Shown here: positions 45,238-55,967 of the stretch, piece after piece | How the letters are laid out: every line of letters starts with the position of its first letter | Numbering within the stretch: position 1 is the stretch's first letter | Made by a program: the position numbers and the translations under genes | Notes under the pieces: generated by a model | Databases searched by the model: none | What the model saw: the letters and a program-made list of their open reading frames with translations, nothing else | What the model was told of the DNA's origin: nothing | Assembly (NCBI GenBank): GCA_947471745.1 | Contig: CANJKZ010000410.1 | Span: forward strand, 1,032,001 to 1,096,000 | From: Closterium sp. Naga37s-1 | Taxonomy: Eukaryota > Streptophyta > Zygnematophyceae > Desmidiales > Closteriaceae | Length of the DNA: 64,000 nucleotides | Direction of reading: 5' to 3'

Positions 45238-46422
45238 TGGTTTCAGTGCACTAGGTCCGTAGGTTTTTTCCGGGCCCACCTACTGTTGCGGTTACCGCGC
45301 TACCCCACGTGTTGTCCTGTACGCGCCTTCCCCAACCTTGCCTTGTGACGTGCTGCGCCGCGCGAGCCGTCCTGCAGCCCTCGCGCTGCCTACTGTTGCC
45401 CTAGCTACGCGCGCACCGCCCTGCAGACCCGTAAGGCCAGCGCGCCGCCCCTGCAGGCCTGTAAGGCCTGTGCGCCGCCCCTGCAGGCCCGTACGGCCCG
45501 CGCGCCGCCCCTGCAGGCCCGTAAGGCCCGCGCGCCGCCCCTGCAGGCCCGTCAGGCCCGCGAGCCGCCCCTGCAGGCCCGTCAGGCCAGAGCGCCGCCC
45601 CGCCCTGCAGCCGATGCGGCCCCGCCAGGCCGCTGTCGCCGCCAGGCCGCTGTCGCGGCCCCGCCCTGCCGCTGACGCGGCCCCGCCCTGCCGCTGACGC
45701 GGCCCCGCCCTGCCGCTGACGCGGCCCCGCCCTGCCGCCGACGCGGACCCGCCAGGTCGCTGTCGCGGCCCCGCCCTACCGCTGACGCGGCCCCGCCCTA
45801 CCGCTGTCGCGGCACCGCCCTGCCGTTGTCGCGGCCCCGCCCTGCCGCTGTCGCGGCCCCGCCCTGCCGCCGACGCGGCCCCGCCCTGCCGCTGTCGCGG
45901 CCCCGCCCTGCCGCCGACGCGGCCCCGCCCTGCCGCTGTCGCGGCCCCGCCCTGCCGCCGACGTGGCCCCGCCCTGCCGCTGTCGCGGCCCCGCCCTGCC
46001 GCCGACGCGGCCCCGCCTGGTCCCGCCCTGCCGCCGACACCGCCCCGCCCTGCAGCAGCTGCCGTGGCCCTGCCCTGCCGCTGTCGTGGCCCCAGCCCTA
46101 CAGCTGACGCGGCCCTACTCTGCAGCCGCTGTTGCGGCCCCGCCGACGCCGCCGTCGTGCGCCTACCCAGCCGCCGCCCGCCAAGCGCCGGCCCTGCTCG
46201 CGCGGCGAGCGCCTGCCCTTCCCGCCACTGATGAGCACCTGCCCTACCCGCGCTTCCCGCGCGCCTGCCTTGTTAGCGCACTGCCGCGCCATCTACCTGC
46301 CTGCCTGCCTGCCGCGCCTGCCCTGCCCGCGCTGCTACTGCTGCTACTGCTGCTACTTCTGTTACTACTGCTAGGCTGCTGCTGCTGCTACTGCTGCTAC
46401 TACTGCTACTGCTGCTACTGGC

Positions 46423-49400
46423 GGTGGCCAGATGCAGCTCCAGCGGCGTCCGCGCGAGTCTCTCACGCCCCAGCAGCTTCGTTAATGGTATACTAGTTGG
46501 GGTTGTGGCGGTAGCCGTCAAGGCTGTCGCCCTGGAGCTGGTCAGTCGGGAGCGTCTGGCAGTGGCCAGCTGCAGCTGCAGCGGCGTCTGCGCGAGACAC
46601 TTACGCGCCAGCAGCTTCGTCAGTGGTACGCTCAGAGTAGAGGGTCTCGGAGTACCGTTCGCTGCCCGTACGTCATTCGCACGGGTGATCGGGCTGGTCA
46701 GGCTTGCGGGACGCTTGGTCACACACAGTCCCGCTGCTTCGCCCGTCTGAGCGACGCCTGGCGTACCGAGTTTGGCGACGAGGCTGAGCTCCCCACTTGG
46801 CTGGAGCTGCTTAGGCAGAGGGTAGATATCTTTGCTCTTGACTATGATGCTATTCTCACTGCCATGTATGCATTGCCTACTAGTGCTGACGGTGCCTGTT
46901 ACCTGTGCGTACCGCCTGACCTAGGTATAGAGCCCGCTGCTCTAGGTGCTGGTGAGGCTGCTGCTCTAGGTGCTAGTGCGTCTCCTGCTCTAGGTGCTGG
47001 TGAGGCTGCTGCTCTAGGTGCTAGTGAGTCTACTGCTCCAGGTGCTGGTGAGTCTGCTCTCTCTGGTACTATGCCTGCTGAGGCCTTGTACACCTTCACA
47101 CTTGACTCAGATGCTTCCCTCTCCTTCTTTCGCGATAGCACCACCCTCACGCCGCTCAGTCGGCCGGTTGCAGTCTCCCTGGCAGACCCCTCTGGGGGTC
47201 CAGTCCTTGCGCACTCCTCCACGGTCCTGCCGTATCCGGCGCTCCCATCTGGCTCCCTGTCAGGTCTTCACCTCCCCTCGTTCTCTACGAACTTGGTGAG
47301 TGGTGCTGACCACCAGTACGTGCTCCCGGACGGGCCGGCACCTGGCCACGTTTACCCGTGCGCCTGGCTCGAGTCTGTACACACTGACTACTGTGTCCCC
47401 TCAGGTCGCTGCGTCTGCGTCTGCGTCAGGTCAGCTAGCGACCCCCTGCTCGTGTCGCGCTTTGTCGCACCAGACCCTTCTTTGGCACCACCGTCTTGGT
47501 CACCCCTCGGTGCAGCGCCTTCGTAGCATGCACCGCCGTGTCCTTGTCTCTGGTCTTCCCAGGGTTCTCCCTCCCCTCCCACCCTCGCCTGCTCCTCCCT
47601 GTCTTCCCTGTGTCGAGGGGCGGCAGCGCGCCGCTCCTCACTCCTCCTCGTTTCCCCCGACGACTGCTCCCCTGCAGACCCTGCACATGGACGTGTAGGG
47701 CCCAGCCCGCGTCAGTGGGCACGACCGCGAGCGGTACTTCCTGCTGGTTGTTGACGACTACTCGCGTTATACCACGGTCTTCCCCTTGCGCACCAAAGGT
47801 GAGTTCCCTGATGTTTTGATCCCTTGGATCCGCGCTGCCCGTCTCCAGCTCCACGAGCGGTTCGGGACGGAGTTTCCCGTCCTGCGTCTGCACTCTGACA
47901 GAGGTGGGGAGTTTTCCTCCGACCTTCTGCAGAGATTTTGTCGTGGGGAGGGCATTCGCCAGACGTTCACGCTTCCGGCCTCTCCGCAGCAGAATGGGGT
48001 TGCTGAGCGCCGCATTGGCTTGGTCATGGAGGTCGCTCGTACCTCCATGGTCCATGCGGCTGCCCCCCATTTTCTGTGGTCGTTTGCGGTCCGCTATGCG
48101 GCGCATCAGCTCAACCTCTGGCCCCGTGTCTCCTTGCCGGAGACCTCGCCCACACTGCGGTGGACGAGGGAGGTTGGCGATGCGTCGGTGTTCCGGGTCG
48201 GGGGTTCTCGTGCTTTTGTCCGCGATACCACCGCGGACAAGCTCTCCGCCCGTGCTGTTCCTTGTGTCTTCCTTGGCTTTGTCCCTGACGCGCCTGGTTG
48301 GCAGTTTTACAACCCCACCTCGCGCCGTGTCTTCCCCTCTCAGGACGTCACGTTCGACGAGTCGGTTCCGTTTTACCGTCTCTTCCCCTACCGCACTGCC
48401 CCTCTCCCCCCCCAGCCGCTCTTCCTCGCTCCAGGTGCTCCCCAGGTAGATCCCCTCCCCGCTCCCGGTCCTGCTCCTTCAGGTGTGTCTCAGGTAGACC
48501 CTCCTCCCTTGACTACGCCGGTTGAGGTCACTAGTGACTCAGGTCCTGCTGAGGGTGGTCCTGCTCGGGGTGCTGCTTCTGGGGGTGCTGAGCCTGGGGG
48601 TGCGGAGCCTGGAGGTGCTGAGCCTGGGCGTGAGGAGTCTGGGGGTGCTGAGCCTGGGGGTACTGAGTCTGGGGTTACTGCACCTGGGGGCGCTGAGGCG
48701 TCTGATGAGAAGTCTCCCTGGAGCGGCCGTCTCCGTAGTCGCTCCGCTGGTGCCTCGCCGCTGCACTCTCGTCGTCGTCTCCCTCTCTCCCCACAGCAGC
48801 TGCGTGAGTGGTACGTTAGCCGTCAGGGTCGAGCTGCTGGAGCTGGGTGCCCTACTGCGGGAGGCGCTGGTGTTGGAGGCACTGGACCCGGCGCTGTCCC
48901 TCTCTCCCCACAGCAGCTGTGTGAGTGGTACGTTAGCCGTCAGGGCCGCGCTGCTGGAGCTAGGGGCCCTACTGCGGGAGGCGCTGGAGCTGGTGACTCT
49001 GCTACTGGAGTTGTTTCTACTGGAGTTCCCTGAGCAGCTGGTCCAGGAGGTGCTCGTACTGGAGGTACTGGAGCTGCTGGGACTGGAGGGCCTGCTGGAC
49101 CTAGAGGTGCTGCTGTTGACTCTGAGGTTGGAGGCCCTGGAGCTGGAGGTGCCAGTTCTGGGAGTGCTACTGCTGGTGGCGCTGGAGCTGGAGGTTCTGG
49201 AGCTGCTGCGGGTGCTGGCGCTGGAGGTTCTGGAGCTGTTGGAGGTGCTGGCGCTGGTGGCGCTAGAGCTGGAGGTTCTGGAGCTGCTGCGGGTGCTCGC
49301 GCTGGAGATTCTGGAGCTGTTGGAGGTGCTGGCGCTGGTGGCGCCGGAGCTTGGGGTTCTGGAGCTGCTGCGGGTGCTGGCACTGGAGGTTCTGGAGCTG

Positions 49401-51697
49401 CAGGAGGTGCTGGAGCTACTGGTGCTGGTGGCACTGCACCGCCGCGACTGTTCTTCGCTCCGCCGTCACCTTCGTCTCTGCCACCGTCTGGCTCCGTGCT
49501 TCGCCAGGTTCTTAGCCTCCCGTCTTCTACTGGTCTTCCGTTACAGCCTGGCTCACTGCTGCCTGCTCCTTCTCCTTACACTGAGCTGACAGGCGGTCTT
49601 GCTGAGCGTCGTGAGCCTGCGTCTCGTCCTGTCTTGCCTGTTCGCACTGTCCGCACTGGTCGTACTGGTCGTCGTCTTCCCCGTGAGCGTCTGCCGGCTG
49701 TCCCCGGCACACACCTCATGGCCCTGCGTCCTTCCTCTGCTCCGCAGCGTATTCCCCTGCCGTCCCCGCCTGCGTCTTCTCTGCCTGACGTTCCAGAGCC
49801 TGAGTCTGACCGCGCTCGTGCTGCTCACCCTACTGTCACGCGTCTGCTAGCCACAGTTGTCACTGACCCGTCGTTTGAGTCTGCTGCTGCGTCTGCCTTA
49901 GACGCTGAGCTTGTTGACTTTGCTGCTGCATGTCATCTAGACTACGCCGCTAGTCTTGTTGCTGAGTCTGAGTCTGTCTGTCCTCCGTCCGTCGGGGGTG
50001 ATTGTGCTCTTGACACGGACGTCCTTGAGGACAGGCAGGAGGACCTTGAGTGTCTTGCAGCCGCTGCGCCTCATCTCGTGTCCATGCTGCTTGCCCCTGA
50101 GGGAGACCCGGATGCACCAGACATCCCGACTCCGCGTTCTTACGATGAGGCGATCGCGGGTCCCTACTCCTCTCAGTGGCAGACAGCCATGGACGCAGAG
50201 ATGGCATCCTCGAAGTCTACAGGCACTTACGTCGACGAGGTTCCCCCTCCTGGGGCGAACATCTTCGATGGCATGTCGATTTTCAGGGTGAAGCGACCGC
50301 CAGGTTCTCCGCCTGTCTTCAAGGCTCGTTACGTTGCTCGAGGCTTCAGTCAGCGGGAGGGAGTCGACTTCTTCCAGACCTTCTCCCCCACCCCGAAGAT
50401 GACCACTCTTCATGTGCTACTGCACGTTGCCGCTCAGCGTGACTACGAGCTTCACTCTCTTGACTTCAGCACAGCTTTCTTACAGGGCAGCCTGCACGAG
50501 GAGATCTGGCTGCGCCGCCCACCTGGCTTCACTGGGTCGTTCCCTCTTGGTACCCAGTGGAGTCTCCGACGGCCAGTCTATGGTCTCCGCCAGGCGCCGC
50601 GTGAGTGGCACGACACACTGAGGACGACACTTGCGGCTCTTGGGTTTGCTCCGTCGACTGCTGACCCGTCGCTGTTTCTGCGTACCGACACTTTGCTGCC
50701 GCCGTTCTACATCCTCGTGTACGTCGACGACTTGGTCTTTGCCACTGCTGACACTGAGGCTCTCGCCCTGGTGAAGTCGGAGCTGCAGAAGAGACATACG
50801 TGCACAGACCTGGGTGAGTTGCGCAGCTACCTTGGCTTGCAGATCACCTCGGACAGAGCACGCCGCACCATCACACTGACTCAGTCACACATGGTGCAGC
50901 AGGTCCTTCAGCGCTTCGGCTTCACCTGGTCCTCGGCACAGGCCACTCCTCTGGCTACAGGTCACTCGCTCTCAGCTCCACCTTCGGATGAGTCCGTAGA
51001 GCCGAGTGGTCCTTACCCAGAGCTAGTGGGCTGCCTCATGTACCTGATGACCTGCACTCGTCCTGACCTTGCGTACCCTCTTGGCCTTCTGGCTCGCTAC
51101 GTGGCTCCTTGTCGGCACCGATAGGTGCACATGGATGCTGCTAAGAGGGTACTACGCTACTTGTGCAGTACATCGGGCATGGGGCTCGTGCTCGGAGGAC
51201 GGGGCGAAGTTGTCCTCACTGGTCACTCAGACGCTTCTTGGGTTGACGACTTGGCTACGCAGCGGTCGTCACAGGGTTACACCTTCAGCCTTGGCTCTGG
51301 CTCTGTTTCTTGGCGGTCTACACGCTCTTCCTCTGTTCTCAGCTCCAGTTGCGAGGCTGAGATTTACGCCACAGCCATGGCTGCACAGGAGTTACGCTGG
51401 CTTACCTACCTGCTGACCGACTTGAGAGAGCGGCCTCGTTCTCCTCCAGTGCTGTACGTAGACAACAAGGCCGCCATTGCCTTGTGTCAGGAGCACAGAC
51501 TGGAGCACAGAACGAAGCACATCGCTCTGCGTTACTTCCTGGCTCGAGAGTTGCAGCAGCGCGGTCAGCTTCGTCTTGCTCACGTGGCCACTCAGGCCAA
51601 CACTGCTGATATATTCACCAAGGCACTTCCGCCTGGTGATCATCAGCGCTTTTGTACTTTGTTGGGCCTTATGCCTACGTTTCCTCACTTGCTGTAG
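46423..51697 (+). pseudogene. Decayed gag-pol of element D
   Basis: It starts with a gag remnant (LQRRPRESLTPQQLR, Cys/His cluster CPYVIRTGDRAGQACGTLGH). Lesions in order: TAA at 46483-46485; protease motif changed from DSG to DSD at 47110-47112; a deletion/frameshift near 47312 (GADHQ); TAG at 47696-47698 replacing the Trp of HMDVWGP; TGA at 49031-49033 (shared with element E); TAG at 51122-51124. Integrase HSDRGGEF and NGVAERR, RT YVDDLVFAT and RNase H are otherwise well preserved, ending MPTFPHLL at 51697. The N-terminal gag domain present in element C is missing. Confidence 0.9.
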
Positions 51698-51926
51698 GCT
51701 CTGCCTGTACTGTGATACATATATATATACCTGCATGCTTGCTCCTGGTAGGTAGAGATCACTGTGCTGTTGTTGTTGCATATATACCTCTGCATGTGAA
51801 CTGGCCTTGTGGCCCTTTGCTTGTGCTCAGTGTGTGTGGTGACGTTGTGATCCACCCTGAGCTTGCTTTGCTTCTGTTGACTGGTCTTGTGACCTCTTGC
51901 TCTCCCCCACTTTGCCTATGGGGGTG

Positions 51927-52059
51927 TGTCAAATTATATGCATGTTATATATGTGTAGGCTGTAGTGGGGTAGCCAATGTGGGGTACAACCCCATTAGGG
52001 TTTCATATTTGTACCAAACCCTGATCTAGTCAATTCATTCCTGCTACTAGATTCTAACA
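51927..52059 (+). repeat. 3' LTR of element D
   Basis: 133 bp with three substitutions relative to the 5' LTR. It is preceded by the conserved CTCCCCCACTTTGCCTATGG hairpin/polypurine tract. Confidence 0.93.
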
Positions 52060-52364
52060 ACCAGTGGGCCCCAAGCTGCAATGAGCCATCCAAAGGTGAG
52101 CGTCGCTGCCACCTGCACGTGGCGTGAGCGAGGGGGGGAGTAGGGTACAAGAAGAGTGTAGCAGAGGGAAGAGCAAGGAAGAGAAGGCAGGGATTTGACT
52201 GTAAAGGGTACGCCATCCTTCCCTCCCTGTCCTTATGGCACTAATAATGGGTCCAGGGATTGGCTAGAACAGGTTTTGCCCACCTGTAAGCTATGTGCGA
52301 CTTCCCCAACTGACACAGTACAGAGAGGCATCTCTCCTCCTGCACCTCACACCTCTGCCACACC

Positions 52365-52465
52365 CAAATGGCACCTGCGGGCGCTGGCAGCATGCTAGCT
52401 CGCCTTTTGAGGCGCCCCAAATGGCACCTGCGAGTGCTGGCAGCATGCTAGCGCACTCGGCGTCA
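52365..52465. repeat. Intronic direct repeat joined by TTTTGAGGCGCC
   Basis: CCAAATGGCACCTGCG..GCTGGCAGCATGCTAGC occurs twice in a row (about 52365-52400 and 52417-52455). The two copies are separated by CTCGCCTTTTGAGGCGCC. They lie in the intron between exons 5 and 6. Confidence 0.8.
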
Positions 52466-52569
52466 CCTGGAACGTGGTGGCGCGATAAATGTACCCACAG
52501 CTCACAGCCCATGCCCTCACAGCTCACAGGTAGAAGGTGTAATCTTTATGGGCTGTCTGTCTCACCTCG

Positions 52570-52680
52570 CAGCTCATAGCTCATGGCTCATGGCTCATGG
52601 CTCATGGCACATGGCTCATGGCTCATGGCTCATGGCTCATGGCTCATGGCTCATGGCTCATGGCTCATGGCTCGCAGCTC
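52570..52680. repeat. 7-bp microsatellite (GGCTCAT)n
   Basis: About 14 tandem GGCTCAT units in the same intron, followed by CTCACAAGCTCACAATCTCACAG-like degenerate repeats to about 52740. Confidence 0.92.
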
Positions 52681-52846
52681 ACAAGCTCACAAGATCACAA
52701 GCTCACAATCTCACAGCTCACAGCTCACAATCTCACAGCAAACAGGTGCAATCGTTTACGGGCAGTCTCACCTCGCAGCTCTGTTCCGCCCGCCTGAGCA
52801 TGGCGTTGGCGTTCGCCAGAGGCAGGGGGCGATGCGGCCCAACCAG

Positions 52847-53210
52847 CTGAGAGAGATGCGCGTGGGAGGAGAGGGCGAGGGCGAGGAGACAGCCGGGATT
52901 GACTTTTGCGTCGACTCAAAAGGTGCTCCGCCTGCCTGAGCATGATGGCGCTGGCGTTCGCCAGAGGCAGGGGGCGATGCGCGCCAACCAGCTGAGAGAG
53001 ATGCGCGTGGGAGGAGAGGGCGAAGGGACAGACAGACACGGGAAGAGGGATGCTTGAGAATTCTCAAAACTCGTTCGCCAGAGGCAGGGGGCGATGCACC
53101 CCAACCAGCGGAGAGAGATGCGCATGGGCAGAGAGGGCGAGGGGACAGTTTTTGAGTCGACTCGTAAAATGCGCACGGGAGGAGAGGGCGGGGGGACGGA
53201 CGGGAAGAGG
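52847..53210 (-). repeat. Serial partial copies of exon 5, copy 1
   Basis: Upstream of intact exon 5 (52772-52846) lie two partial copies. 52923-52991 encodes LVGAHRPLPLANASAIMLRQ and has an intact AG. 53070-53108 encodes LVGVHRPLPLANE, and its acceptor AG is changed to CG. A still shorter fragment of the intron tract precedes them near 53170. The breaks are marked by palindromes at 52903-52922 (CTTTTGCGTCGACTCAAAAG), 53053-53069 (CTTGAGAATTCTCAAAA) and 53149-53169 (TTTTTGAGTCGACTCG). Confidence 0.87.
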
Positions 53211-53289
53211 GATGGGGAGAGGGGGCGGGAGAGGGGCCGGGCAGAATGGGCGGGGAGAGTGGGTGGGGAAATAGGTAACAGGAGAGAAG

Positions 53290-53435
53290 ATGTACTGAAG
53301 TAAGGCAAAGGAGGTTGTGGGAGGCAAAGGAGAGAGGTTGTGGGAGGCAAAGGAGAGAGGTTGTGGGAGGCAAAAGAGAGAGGTTGTGGGAGGCAAAGGA
53401 GAGAGGTTGTGGGAGGCAAAGGAGAGAGTTTGTGG
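53290..53435. repeat. 22-bp purine-rich minisatellite in intron
   Basis: About six copies of GTTGTGGGAGGCAAAGGAGA plus GA in the intron between exons 4 and 5. Confidence 0.88.
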
Positions 53436-53502
53436 GAGCATGGATGCGCATAGGCATGTCAACAAGCACGCATGTGGCACAGGTGCTGGGCGGCTGGGCT
53501 GG

Positions 53503-53626
53503 ACATATGTGGGTGGCTTACCACACGAACCCAGTCATTCTCAAACGCCACTCCTTTTGAGTCGCCTCAAAAGTCCTTTTGAGGTGCCTACTTTTGAGGC
53601 GCCTCAAAAGAAGTCATATGTGGGCG
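53503..53626 (-). repeat. Duplicated donor edge of exon 4 with palindromes
   Basis: The exon-4 end and its donor (plus strand CATATGTGGGTGGCTTACC...AACGCCACTCC) are copied at 53504-53554, next to the true edge at 53616-53665. Between them lie TTTTGAGTCGCCTCAAAA and the perfect CTTTTGAGGCGCCTCAAAAG (53591-53610), with a further half copy. Confidence 0.88.
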
Positions 53627-53964
53627 GCTTACCACAAGGACCCAGTCGTTCTCAAACGCCACTCCCGCGGCCATCCCCATAAGCTTTTCCACACAGCCCG
53701 CCACCACCAGCACAACGAACCACCCTTGCCGTAACACAGCTGTTGCGGGGACAGCTGACAGCGCTGACGTGGCAGTTGATGTGGCAGCTGAGGTGGCCGC
53801 TGACATGGCTGCTGACGATGCGACAGCTGATGTGGCAGCGTTGCCGGCAGCACCTGCTCCTGCTGCTGTTACCGCCGCTGCTGCAGGAGTGGCTATAAGG
53901 AAGGCGTGTATTATGGCCGTTGCTGCGACAACCATTGCTGTGGACTGTGGGGAGAGGGAGAGAC

Positions 53965-54028
53965 GAGTGGAGGAGGAGGAGGAGGAGGAGGAGGAGGAGG
54001 AGGAGGAGGAGGAGGAGGAGGAGGAGGA
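53965..54028. repeat. (GAG)n microsatellite
   Basis: About 20 GAG triplets in the intron just upstream of exon 4. Confidence 0.92.
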
Positions 54029-55140
54029 GGTGGGAAAGGCCGCGGGGCGGAAGGAGAAGAGAAAGGCAGGACGGAGAGTGGGCGGGTGGAAGGGGGAAGG
54101 CGGGAGGAGAGAGTTGAGGGGGTGTGCTTTGGAGGCATGAAAAGGACAGAAGGGAAGGGGGATGGAACGGAAGGCGTCAGAGTAGCAAGGGCCGTTAGAG
54201 AACATAGTGGGGTAACAGTAGCCCCACACGATGAAGCCACCCCACACGACGAAGCCACCCCACACGACGAAGCCACCCCATACTGCACTCTCATCCTCAT
54301 GTGAGCGGTCTTGACGAAACTGCTCTGCATGCTTACCTGGACAAAGACGAGAGTGCTGTAGGCTCGCACTCTCGGAGCTGAGTCCATCAGTCCTCCTATG
54401 GTAGGGCATGCTGCGAATACCACCAGCTATTGCATGGAGGAGTTAGGATGCAGAGGAGACGAAGACGGGGAAGGGGGGGAGGGGAAGAGATGGAGGCAAT
54501 GAGAGAGAGAAGGGTGGAAAGGTGGGAAGAGTATGCGCACGTGTGAAGAGGGCATGTGCTGCGTGCGTGCGTACGCGTGCATATGGCGTGTGCCTGAGTG
54601 AGAGTGCATAGCCGCGTGCTCTCTCTCACCCGGCTAACGAAGTTTGCCACTGCCACTGGCAGTAACGAGCGAAACAATAACGAGAGCAGGGCCGCTCTGG
54701 CGAAGCGCCACGACTGCTTGCCAAAGCGACTGAAGGCGTAGGTCCAATACAGGGCTGCAGAGGTGGAGAGGCAGAAGAGTGTTTGGGAACGGAGAAGGAA
54801 GGCGGTACAAGGCACTGATTGAGTTACAAGGCACTGATTGAGTTAAAGGCTGCGGCAGCAGAGTGACAAGGCGCTGAGTGGAGAGGGGCGCTGGAGAAGG
54901 GATGGGAATTGCAAGAAGAAAGACGGAAAGTGAGGGAGAGGGAAGGGAGGAAGTGAGAGAAGAGCCTCTTTTGAGAAGACACAAGGGAGGAGTCACAGGA
55001 ATCACGAACCCTCTCATCGCGAGAAAAAAAGGCCTGGGTGGGAAAACTGCGGAAAATCGATTGTTCAGTGTTACATGTCCTGGCCCTTGTAGTTTTAAAT
55101 TCAAGGACAGAAGATTCGGGACGTGACCTCGTCAACGCAC

Positions 55141-55366
55141 CGTGCAGAGCAGCGGGATGGGCAGGGCGGGCGGCCAAGGCGGAAGGAAATGGCTCCTTCG
55201 TGTTCGAGTCAAATGGGTCAACGGAGTCAAGTGGGTCGAATGAGGGCGACTCTTCTGCCGCCTTGGCCTGATATTTCTTTGAAGAGGTAACCTCCGTTTC
55301 TAGTGCCACCGTCACCATGCTGCCTTCCTCATCGCTCTCGCTCTCGCTGTCTGATGAGAGTGATTC

Positions 55367-55407
<41 letters not shown>

Positions 55408-55967
55408 GGCGTCGGCGTCGGCTGCTATTTTTCGAATTCCTCGAGCTTGACGAGTCATTCCACAGCAGCGCAGATGATTGATCGAAGTCGGTATTAACTC
55501 TGACGCTGACCCTCCCGCCAGTGGCCGCAGAGCCCCCAAATACCAGCGGAATGCCGTCCCCGCAGATCTCGCTCGGCAGGCCCCCAAATCCCCCAAATAC
55601 CAACGTGACGTTGGTCTTCTCCCCGCGGTAAAGCCGGACGTGCGGCGGGACTCACGCGCCATGCCGCGCCTGCTACGCCGCGTAACAGGCGGCTCCAGAA
55701 CCCGCCGCTCCGGGACTCCGAGCCGCGCGGCTGCGATTCTCTCTCGGCATTAGCGGACCCTTCCTCTGCAGAGTCACCTTCTACAGCCACCGGCGGAGTC
55801 GCCGGTACCGTGACAGTGACCGCTACGTTATCGCGCGAATAATCATCGTTCGTTCCGTCTTGGAGTTGAATCCATTCGACAAGGGAGACGAGGGAACCGC
55901 TTGCTTCGTGCGCGGACTCAGAAGCCAGCCGCGAGGGTCTTTCGTTAGTAGTGTCATCGCAATCCAT
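55141..55967 (-). CDS. IREG3: 5' exons of ferroportin copy 1 (1a and 1b)
   Basis: Exon 1a (ATG 55967 to 55656, exactly 104 codons) is acidic and Ser/Glu-rich and ends in a strong donor (CGC, then GTGAGT). The frame ending at 55141 carries TLVFGGFGGLPSEI, a poly-Ser tract encoded by a CTG/CAG run (about 55370-55405), an acidic SDSESESDEEGS patch, and ALAARPAHPAALH. That last motif sits just before the first membrane segment in plant IREG3 proteins. An in-frame TGA at 55652-55654 falls inside the proposed donor, which supports splicing. The joining acceptor was not found. Confidence 0.55.

Larger units (their letters stand above)
45105..52059 (+). mobile_element. Ty1/copia retrotransposon D, inserted in ferroportin exon 6
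   Basis: Plus-strand element with 133-bp LTRs (45105-45237 and 51927-52059; three differences) and a perfect target duplication ACCAG (45100-45104 and 52060-52064). The rejoined flanks restore the 102-bp exon 6 seen intact in ferroportin copy 2 (59476-59577). The leader is GC-rich with tandem CGGCCCCGCCCTGCCG units. Confidence 0.96.
41240..55967 (-). pseudogene. IREG3: Ferroportin / IREG3 (MAR1)-type transporter, copy 1, disrupted
   Basis: A multi-exon gene for a membrane exporter of the ferroportin family (SLC40; in plants the plastid IREG3/MAR1 branch). Inferred exons, minus strand: 1a 55656-55967 (ATG at 55967, donor GTGAGT), 1b from about 55600 to 55141 (acceptor not resolved), 2 54630-54754 (YWTYAFSRFG...LLPVAVANF), 3 54337-54426 (TIGGLMDSAPRVRAYSTLVF), 4 53633-53944 (GVAFENDWVLV), 5 52772-52846 (LVGPHRPLPLANANAMLRRA), 6 52065-52112 plus 45051-45104 (split by element D), 7 42962-44118 ([19 protein letters not shown]), 8 42651-42757 (MGFAATLVSSPLVARFGVL), 9 42223-42348, 10 41240-41758 (VGTQVIQTAVPAASANSFGS). 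Lesions: the D insertion in exon 6, and a 2-bp deletion relative to copy 2 near 42985 that shifts the frame at the end of exon 7. Exon phases otherwise agree. Confidence 0.82.
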
